12,293 nucleotides of DNA from JBHIBA01 sp046758845 (GTDB taxonomy: Bacteria; UBA8248; JACPRG01; G963555815): assembly GCA_046758845.1 (NCBI GenBank), contig JBHIBA010000126.1:1-12293 (forward strand), given 5' to 3'. Positions within the stretch are counted from its first letter, which is position 1; the number at the start of each line of letters is the position of its first letter. Of this stretch, positions 7,336 through 12,293 are shown one piece after another. A program made the translations under genes and the position numbers. The notes beneath the pieces are model-generated. The model made no database searches. It saw nothing but the letters and a program-made list of their open reading frames with translations, and had not been told where the DNA came from.

Positions 7336-8757
7336 ATGGATAAGATTTTTGCTCACATCGAAAAAAACTTCGATTTCTATGTCAGCCAAATTCAGCGTTA
7401 CCTCAGACAACCGGGCGTTTCAACAACGGGAGAAGGAATCCGTGAAAGCGCCGAGCTTTCCCTTGACTTCATCAAGAGTGCTGGCGCCATCGATGCTCAC
7501 TTGGTCGAAACCACAGGCAATCCCGTCGTCTTTGGACAGTGGAATTCCAAGAATCCGAAGGCAAAGACGCTTATTGTCTACACGCTGTACGACGTCGTCC
7601 CCGTTAATCCTGAGGAGTGGATATCTCCTCCGTTCTCCGCAGAAATTGTAGACTCTTCCAAATTTGAGGCCCTCGGTTGTCCCCCTGGGACAGGAAACGC
7701 CATTGTCGCAAGGGCTTCCGCTAACCAGCGGGCCCCATTCCTAACCTTTATGTACGCGTTAAAAGCCATCGAGGACGTGACCGGGGATATTCCGGTAAAC
7801 GTTATCTTCACCCTGGATGGAGAGGAGGAGTTGTCCTCGCCTAGTTGGACGCAATTTCTCAAGAAATATGAAAACGACCTGAAGAAGGCTAACGCAGCTT
7901 ACATTCACGGCTTTCGCCAGGACGAATCCGGCAGGCACTACATAAATTGCGGGTTCAAGGGTTATTCGCTCTTTGAACTGACGGTCCGCGGAGGAGAGTG
8001 GGGAGGAACCTTAAACGCCGAAGACCTCTGGGCTGCGGACATGATCTGGATCGATTCTCCCTTGCTCAAACTTCTCGAAGCGCTACGGTGCATTCTCAAC
8101 GACGATGGCAGGTGTCTCATTGCGGGCTTTACCGAAAACGTCGACAAGCCATCTCCGGAAGAGCAAAAGCTCTATCAACAAATTCAGGAGGAATTCAACG
8201 AAGACGGAGTCAAGAAATCGCGAAATATCAGACACTTCAGGGGCAAGAAGAAAGGCAAGGATTTGGTCCTCGATTTCATCGCAGGTCCAATACTAAATAT
8301 TGACGGTCTCGTTAGTGGGTACACGGGACCGTTTACCACCCTGATGCCGATGTCTGCGACGGCAAAATGCGATGTTCGGATTGTGCCTAGCATGACAATG
8401 GATGAGTTTTATACAAAGCTGAGGAGACACTTGGACAAACTTGGTTTCGACATGGTCGAGATCAAACGGATCGGAGGGTTCGAGCCGGGCAAAACACCCC
8501 CGTCACACCCACTGATCCAGGCAGCGATAAGAGCGACGAAAAAGCACAACGTGAAATACCAAGTGTGGCCTATATCAGCCGCAGGTGATCCGGTTGCGAT
8601 GTATGCCCGCCCCCCGTTTAATTTACCGATATTATTCGCGGGACTGGGCCGAAGCGATAAGTATCATGTCGCGAACGAATGGTGCTCGGTAGAGGGAATC
8701 CGAGACAGCATGAAATGGTCGGTCACGTTCTTGAACGAATGGATATCGGGAGATTGA
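7336..8757 (+). CDS. M20-family hydrolase-like protein with substituted metal ligands (second of tandem pair)
   Basis: This 473-residue paralogue of the preceding gene has the same domain order: catalytic half, inserted dimerisation domain, catalytic half. The ATG has GGGAGG (7325-7330) 5 nt upstream. Landmarks are LIVYTLYDVVPV (79-90), VARASANQRAPF (124-135), TLDGEEELSS (159-168), NIDGLVSGYTG (321-331), AKCDVRIVPS (343-352) and GLGRSDKYHVANE (436-448). The first metal His is Leu84, the bridging Asp is Asn130 and the third acidic ligand is Gly192. Asp86, Glu164-Glu165 and distal His444 are kept. The Leu and first Asn changes are the same as in its neighbour, which argues for a conserved subfamily rather than random decay. 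Two diverged copies in tandem suggest an old duplication and perhaps a heterodimer. Function is unknown beyond the fold, and an amide or peptide substrate is only a guess. Confidence 0.88.
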   Translation: MDKIFAHIEKNFDFYVSQIQRYLRQPGVSTTGEGIRESAELSLDFIKSAGAIDAHLVETTGNPVVFGQWNSKNPKAKTLIVYTLYDVVPVNPEEWISPPFSAEIVDSSKFEALGCPPGTGNAIVARASANQRAPFLTFMYALKAIEDVTGDIPVNVIFTLDGEEELSSPSWTQFLKKYENDLKKANAAYIHGFRQDESGRHYINCGFKGYSLFELTVRGGEWGGTLNAEDLWAADMIWIDSPLLKLLEALRCILNDDGRCLIAGFTENVDKPSPEEQKLYQQIQEEFNEDGVKKSRNIRHFRGKKKGKDLVLDFIAGPILNIDGLVSGYTGPFTTLMPMSATAKCDVRIVPSMTMDEFYTKLRRHLDKLGFDMVEIKRIGGFEPGKTPPSHPLIQAAIRATKKHNVKYQVWPISAAGDPVAMYARPPFNLPILFAGLGRSDKYHVANEWCSVEGIRDSMKWSVTFLNEWISGD

Positions 8758-8761
8758 TGTG

Positions 8762-8776
8762 CCGCTGTGAAAGCGG
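8762..8776 (+). other. Post-stop hairpin
   Basis: CCGCT / AGCGG with a 5-nt loop (GTGAA) begins 4 nt after the stop codon of the second M20-like gene. It is short and has no T-run. It may mark the 3' end of the operon message, and it lies just before the transposase remnant. Confidence 0.3.
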
Positions 8777-8779
8777 TCC

Positions 8780-8972
8780 AGGGTGAATGTAGGGAGTCCT
8801 CAAGAGAATAGCTATGTGGAGTCGTTCATCGGCAAGCTCAGGCACAAGATTCTCGATGCGAGAGTTCTATACGGTGATCGAAATGGCGTTCCTGGTTGAG
8901 CGCTGGAGGTAGAACGACAACCGAGTCAGCCGCCACGTCGCCCAGGACTCCCGGCCTCCCGCGCCCGAAGCC
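8780..8972 (+). pseudogene. Decayed 3' fragment of an IS3-family transposase (integrase-core OrfB)
   Basis: From 8780 the frame reads GSPQENSYVESFIGKLRHK, matching the block around the last catalytic acid of IS3-family integrase cores (usual form GSPWENGYxESFxGKLRDE). Near 8858-8862 the match moves to the +1 frame (REFYTVIEMAFLVERWR), hits a TAG at 8910-8912, and continues in that frame as NDNRVSRH and then RPPAPEA (ending 8972). This aligns residue for residue with the family's usual RRHYNTVRPHSSLGYRPPAPEA ending. One frameshift, one stop and complete absence of the N-terminal part show a dead remnant. No terminal inverted repeats could be recognised. It lies where the plus-strand operon meets the convergent minus-strand genes, so an insertion may have helped assemble the locus. 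Confidence 0.8.
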
Positions 8973-9018
8973 AAAGAGCTGTTGCCTCCGGGTGTTCACA
9001 GGGTCAATAATCTTCCTT

Positions 9019-10278
9019 TCAACCGCATGCGAAGAGGGCGGTCAAGGCGTAAACCTGGGAGGCAGAGACCAAATCTTCGATTGTGAAATAGGTCCCTCCC
9101 CCGCCGGCCCCGGTTCCCGGCCCATACGTGATGGACGGGATGCCGGCGCCGTTAAATACGTTTACGTCCCTCCACATGCTGGTCACCGGCGGGATGACGC
9201 CCCCGGGTTTTGTCCCAAACACCTGCTGGTGGGCCGATTCCAAGGCCTCTCTCAAGTGCTCGACGTTCTTGCCAATGTATCCCGGCCGGTGGAGATAGAT
9301 TTCAAACTCAGCCGCCACCCCAAGCTTACCGGCGAGAGCCCGCAATTCTTCGAGGATTGCCTTGGGTTCCGCGCCCGGGACGATGCGGACGTCGAGGTAG
9401 ATGGAGCAAACTGCAGGGCAACAGGACGGACGGAAGGGAAGGCCCGAGCGGATGGCCCCCACATCGATCTTCGGGCGGATCTCGCCGACTTCGATCGGCA
9501 TGACATTCTTCTTCTCATATTCTACGGCCCATTCTTCAAGACCCAGGACCAGCTTTGCCATTTGGACGATGGCGTTCGGGCTATCTTCCGGCGGCTGGGG
9601 GCGCTCAATGTAAGGGGTATAGAGCCTGTTACCGTGGGTTGTGATCTTGATGTATAGGGCGCCGCATTCCGCCCACGTGAGCCCGAAGTTGGTCGCTTCG
9701 GCCACGAGGGCGCAATCCGCGAAGATCCCGTGATTGATCAGATGACTTGTCCCCAGCCCCTTTCCGAAATACCGAGGTCCCTGGTACTCATCAATGGGAG
9801 CCCCTCCGATTTCACCCACCACCATGGTCAGGCTCACGTCTCCCCGCAAGTGCGCTCCGCTTTCCCGCAGCGCCCTGGCAGCGATAAGAAAGGCCGCCAT
9901 CGAACCCTTATCGTTCACGACGCCATGTCCATAAACCTTCCCGTCAGCCGCCCACGCGCCGTTGAAGCAGGGCTTTTCTACGCCTTCCACCCAGACGTCA
10001 TGGGGGGCCCAGAGGAAGGTGTCCATATGGGCATTGAAAATGAGGCTCTTCCCCCCACCTTTCCCCGGAAGGCGGGCGACGACGTTTTCCCTCCCCTCAG
10101 CCACCCACTGTTTGATAGGGTGAAAACCCTCTTCCTTCAGCCACCTTAACAGGTAGTCCCCAACCGCCTTCTCTTCCCCCGTTGGGCTTGCGATGTTTCC
10201 TAGTGCGACGGCCAATTCGACTACATCATTTGGACGGATCAATGATAGGAGCTGATCGTAAGTGGAGGTTTTTTCCAT
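9019..10278 (-). CDS. M20-family peptidase/deacylase-like protein (ArgE/DapE-related, atypical)
   Basis: This cytoplasmic protein of 419 residues belongs to the broad ArgE/DapE/CPG2-like M20 group. The ATG at 10278-10276 has AAGGAGG (complement of 10283-10289) 4 nt upstream. Present are FNAHMDTF with His84 and Asp86, the bridging Asp123 in VVNDKG, Glu156 in VVGEIGG, Glu194 in LVAEATNFG, and LDVRIVPG (295-302). Differences from the canonical site are Gly155 where the general-base Glu is expected, Tyr220 where the dimer-domain His is expected (GNRLYTP), and a Gly-rich AGGGGTYFTIEDL segment where the distal His should be (about Gly392). Metal binding through the first ligands is plausible, but ordinary catalysis is not assured. 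It may belong to a known divergent subgroup. It faces the tandem M20-like genes and lies downstream of the flavin oxidoreductase gene on the same strand, 388 bp away. Confidence 0.88.
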   Translation of the reverse strand: MEKTSTYDQLLSLIRPNDVVELAVALGNIASPTGEEKAVGDYLLRWLKEEGFHPIKQWVAEGRENVVARLPGKGGGKSLIFNAHMDTFLWAPHDVWVEGVEKPCFNGAWAADGKVYGHGVVNDKGSMAAFLIAARALRESGAHLRGDVSLTMVVGEIGGAPIDEYQGPRYFGKGLGTSHLINHGIFADCALVAEATNFGLTWAECGALYIKITTHGNRLYTPYIERPQPPEDSPNAIVQMAKLVLGLEEWAVEYEKKNVMPIEVGEIRPKIDVGAIRSGLPFRPSCCPAVCSIYLDVRIVPGAEPKAILEELRALAGKLGVAAEFEIYLHRPGYIGKNVEHLREALESAHQQVFGTKPGGVIPPVTSMWRDVNVFNGAGIPSITYGPGTGAGGGGTYFTIEDLVSASQVYALTALFACG

Positions 10279-10666
10279 GACTCCTCCTTCCCTCGGGGAT
10301 TTCCCGGATCACCACTGTCTAGCTATCCTGCTGTCCTCGTGTGGCATCAAGGCGCCCCATTTTACCACTGATTTAGGGTCTCTTAGCATAAACACCCGCT
10401 CAGTCGAGAGGCTACGGCCGTCTTAAAGCCGCAATCCCTAGCAAACCAAGCTCTACCAGCAGACCGACGGGAGATCGGCACAGCCACGTCCGCCATTTGG
10501 AAGGAGAGAACTTCTGAGATTACTGGTGTGGACAATTCGGGGGAGAATGAAATCCGTCCCGTAAACCGCCGACCCGCTCGCCTCGTCGTAACCGCCTCCC
10601 CCCTCGGAGGAGGCACGAACCCAGCCCGATTTCGCCATCCGCCCCCCTCTGAACCCTACGTGGGGA
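10279..10666. other. Gene-free gap between the two minus-strand genes
   Basis: I see no supportable gene here. It holds the ribosome site of the M20-like gene (10283-10289) and an imperfect GC hairpin, GCCTCC (10594-10599) with GGAGGC (10609-10614), downstream of the oxidoreductase stop. There is no T-run in the minus direction, so a terminator is not shown. A minus-strand TAAAAT at 10364-10359 could be a -10 element but has no good -35 partner. Small open frames in both directions lack any family features. Confidence 0.45.
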
Positions 10667-11860
10667 TCATTCTCCACGGTCTCTCCAGAAGCGGCAGTAG
10701 GCATGGTAAAGGAGGAGCCGGGTGTTTTTCCGCCAACACCGAAGGGAATCCTTTCCTTCGTGCAAGAGACAAAGGTTGCACGAGGTGCAATTGACCAGTC
10801 CGCGCCGCCCATTCTGAATCTGATTCACGATGTCGGGCTCCCGGATATACGGCCGGGCCATGGCCAGAAAATCGGCATCGCCCGAAGCCAGGATCCGTTC
10901 CATGGTTTCCGTCGTCCGGAGACCGCCGACGAGAATCACAGGGATTTTCAGCCGCTTCTTCATGGCCTGGGCGAATGGCAGAAAATACGCCTCCGGACCG
11001 GGAGAGGAACCCAGGCGGTGGAAAAGCCAGTCTTGCATCGCCCGCTTGGGGCCCACTCCGGCGTATTCTCCGCAACTGTCGCTTCCCTTTTTCATCACGC
11101 CGCATGACACCTCGATGGCGTTCAGCCCCATCGCCTCCAGCCTGGCCGCCCGCTCAACGCTCTCCTCAACGGTTAGGCCCCCATCAACGGTATCCGCCAC
11201 ACCCAGTTTCAGCGCCACGGGGAAATCCGGCCCCGCGACGTCGCGGACCCTCCGGTAGATGGAAAACAGACACCGGCTGCGGCGCTCGGCGTCGCCGCCC
11301 CATTCGTCCTCCCGGCGGTTGGCGTGGGGCGAGTTGAACTCGCTGGCCAAGTACCCGTTCGCGCTGTGGATGTGGATCCCGTCGAAACCGGCTTCGACGG
11401 CCCGCCGGGCCGCATCCCCAAAGGCTTCGATCATCTCCTCGATTTGCCGGGGCGAGATCTCATTCGGCATACGATCCGTCAGGGCATTGGGCACCACGGA
11501 CGGAGCGAGCGGTTCGACGGAGGGAACGCGGCACTGGCTTCCCGCGTGGGCGAGTTGGGCGAAGATCTTCCCGCCCGCCTCATGAACGGTCCGGGCCAGC
11601 TCAGTGAGGCCGGCGATGAGGGAGTCAGCGTAGATTCCGGTTTGCCGGAAATAGTACTGGCCGGTGGGATGAACGTAGAGGTGGCCGGTAAAGATGAGTC
11701 CCACACCACCTCGCGCCAGGTCTCGGTAAAGCGTTTTCAGAGGCTCGGTGACCTCTCCACGCTCGGACGCCATGGTCTCCGAGGTGGCCGATCGGATGAA
11801 ACGGTTTTTCAGGGTAAGGGAGCCGATGCGACCCGGCTCGAAAAATGGGAGTCCTGCCAT
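10667..11860 (-). CDS. Old-yellow-enzyme-family NADH:flavin oxidoreductase with C-terminal Cys cluster
   Basis: This FMN-dependent TIM-barrel oxidoreductase has 397 residues and would reduce activated C=C bonds of enones or enoyl compounds in the cytoplasm. The start is ATG 11860-11858, with GGGAGG 7 nt upstream. The open frame extends 25 residues further, but that part resembles nothing, while MAGLPFFEPGRIGSLTLKNR is the typical family opening. Seen are FTGHLYVHPTGQ (57-68), AQLAHAG (101-107), substrate-binding HSANGYLASEF (165-175, His165 and Asn168), NRREDEWGG (181-189) and VGGLRTTETME (311-321). Near the end Cys358, Cys361, Cys364 and Cys375 form CxxCxxC-x10-C, the 4Fe-4S pattern of the 2,4-dienoyl-CoA reductase-like branch. 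Unlike full-length members (about 650 residues), there is no C-terminal FAD/NAD(P)H domain, so electrons must come from a partner. It is probably on the same transcript as the M20-like gene that follows. Confidence 0.92.
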   Translation of the reverse strand: MAGLPFFEPGRIGSLTLKNRFIRSATSETMASERGEVTEPLKTLYRDLARGGVGLIFTGHLYVHPTGQYYFRQTGIYADSLIAGLTELARTVHEAGGKIFAQLAHAGSQCRVPSVEPLAPSVVPNALTDRMPNEISPRQIEEMIEAFGDAARRAVEAGFDGIHIHSANGYLASEFNSPHANRREDEWGGDAERRSRCLFSIYRRVRDVAGPDFPVALKLGVADTVDGGLTVEESVERAARLEAMGLNAIEVSCGVMKKGSDSCGEYAGVGPKRAMQDWLFHRLGSSPGPEAYFLPFAQAMKKRLKIPVILVGGLRTTETMERILASGDADFLAMARPYIREPDIVNQIQNGRRGLVNCTSCNLCLLHEGKDSLRCWRKNTRLLLYHAYCRFWRDRGE

Positions 11861-12188
11861 CCGTTTTCCTCCCTCCAGGAGTCCCCACGACCTAGACCCT
11901 CCGGATGAGTTGCGATCAATCGGGGTCACTCCCATTCAAGGGCCATGGCGAAAATGTGAGGCCGGCCTTCCTGACGGAGGGGCACAGTGTTCCGGGAAGA
12001 CTGCCGGGCAGATCGGTTCAGGGCTACTGGAAAAGATTCGCTCCCATCTGGATCGCCAAACCCTCTGGATTATACTACGAACCAAAAGAGACATTTTTTG
12101 TTGATGTTAGAAATATACTTATGGTACGCTCACCCTGAAATCAGAAGGCTCTAGTTCGACAACCAGTTTTTTTCCAGGGGGATTTCCC
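11861..12188. other. Divergent intergenic region with AT-rich promoter-like stretch
   Basis: This 328-bp region separates the minus-strand oxidoreductase gene from the plus-strand RidA-like gene and probably carries promoters for both. The stretch 12065-12126 is clearly more AT-rich than its surroundings and contains two TATACT hexamers (12071-12076 and 12114-12119) and a T6 run (12094-12099). None has a good -35 box at 16-18 nt. The closest pair is TTGTTG (12098-12103) and TATGGT (12120-12125), 16 nt apart. No gene is supported here. Confidence 0.4.
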
Positions 12189-12293
12189 ATGGGGAAGGAG
12201 TCTGTTCACGCGGATTCCGTCCACAAATCTCTACTCCATGCGCCCCATGCGATTCGGGCGGATTCATTCTTTTTTGTCTCCGGCCTCTATGCG
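12189..12293 (+). CDS. RidA/YjgF-family-like protein, 5' end only (runs off the window)
   Basis: An open frame of 35 codons begins at ATG 12189 with AGGGGGA (12176-12182) 6 nt upstream, and is still open at the window end. The visible product has Lys13 in a VHKSLLHAPHAIRA block followed by FFFVSGLYA (27-35). This matches the start of RidA-type proteins, which read roughly aPkPigPysqAiragdflFVSGq. RidA proteins are small trimeric deaminases of reactive enamines and imines, and homologues such as RutC act in pyrimidine nitrogen breakdown. The catalytic Arg and the C-terminal half lie beyond the window, so active and inactive subfamilies cannot be told apart. It is divergent from the oxidoreductase gene. 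The call rests on a short stretch and could change with the full sequence. Confidence 0.6.
   Translation, partial: MGKESVHADSVHKSLLHAPHAIRADSFFFVSGLYA

Noticed and set aside
8896..9657. 253-codon plus-strand open frame
   Set aside because: It starts inside the transposase remnant in a different frame and is mostly antisense to the M20 gene at 9019-10278.
11324..11908. 194-codon plus-strand open frame
   Set aside because: It is antisense to the well-supported flavin oxidoreductase.
11861..11935. ATG 11935 as start of the oxidoreductase
   Set aside because: The 25 extra residues are unlike the family, and a good ribosome site precedes ATG 11860.
1..12293. tRNA, rRNA, riboswitch or CRISPR array
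   Set aside because: I looked for cloverleaf arms, regularly spaced repeats and a THI-box-like leader before the importer genes and saw none.

Overview
This window looks like part of a bacterial chromosome from an unidentified Gram-negative lineage. The genes have AGGAGG-type ribosome sites, the GC content is moderately high, and there is a secreted solute-binding protein with a cleavable signal peptide. No marker in the window fixes the phylum. A desulfobacterotal or similar uncultured soil or sediment lineage would fit, but that is a guess.

Layout. On the plus strand: an NMT1/THI5-like periplasmic substrate-binding protein (19-1071) and an AbgB-like M20D amidohydrolase (1237-2634). A gap of about 500 bp with no gene I can support follows. 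Next comes an importer core of the taurine/sulfonate/pyrimidine-precursor type: permease (3138-3938), ATPase (3965-4744) and a second permease (about 4850-5665). After that are two tandem, paralogous M20-like proteins (5784-7235 and 7336-8757). A decayed 3' fragment of an IS3-family transposase gene (8780-8972) fills the gap before the minus-strand genes. On the minus strand: a third type of M20 protein (10278-9019) and an old-yellow-enzyme-type flavin oxidoreductase with a Cys cluster (11860-10667). The last 105 bases hold the start of a RidA/YjgF-like gene on the plus strand (12189 to the window end).

How it may work together. The likely theme is uptake of a small nitrogen-containing compound by one ABC importer, followed by cleavage of amide, carbamoyl or peptide-like bonds by several M20 hydrolases. 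A flavin reductase and an enamine/imine deaminase-type protein may act further downstream. The substrate cannot be read from the sequence.

Most notable observation. Only the M20D protein has a complete-looking M20 active site. The tandem pair keep the Glu-Glu and the distal His, but carry Leu for the first metal His, Asn for the bridging Asp, and Asn or Gly for the third acidic ligand. The minus-strand M20 protein shows the opposite pattern: it keeps the early metal ligands but has Gly where the catalytic Glu and the distal His are expected. These may be distinct subfamilies with altered chemistry, non-catalytic binding proteins, or partners in a mixed assembly.
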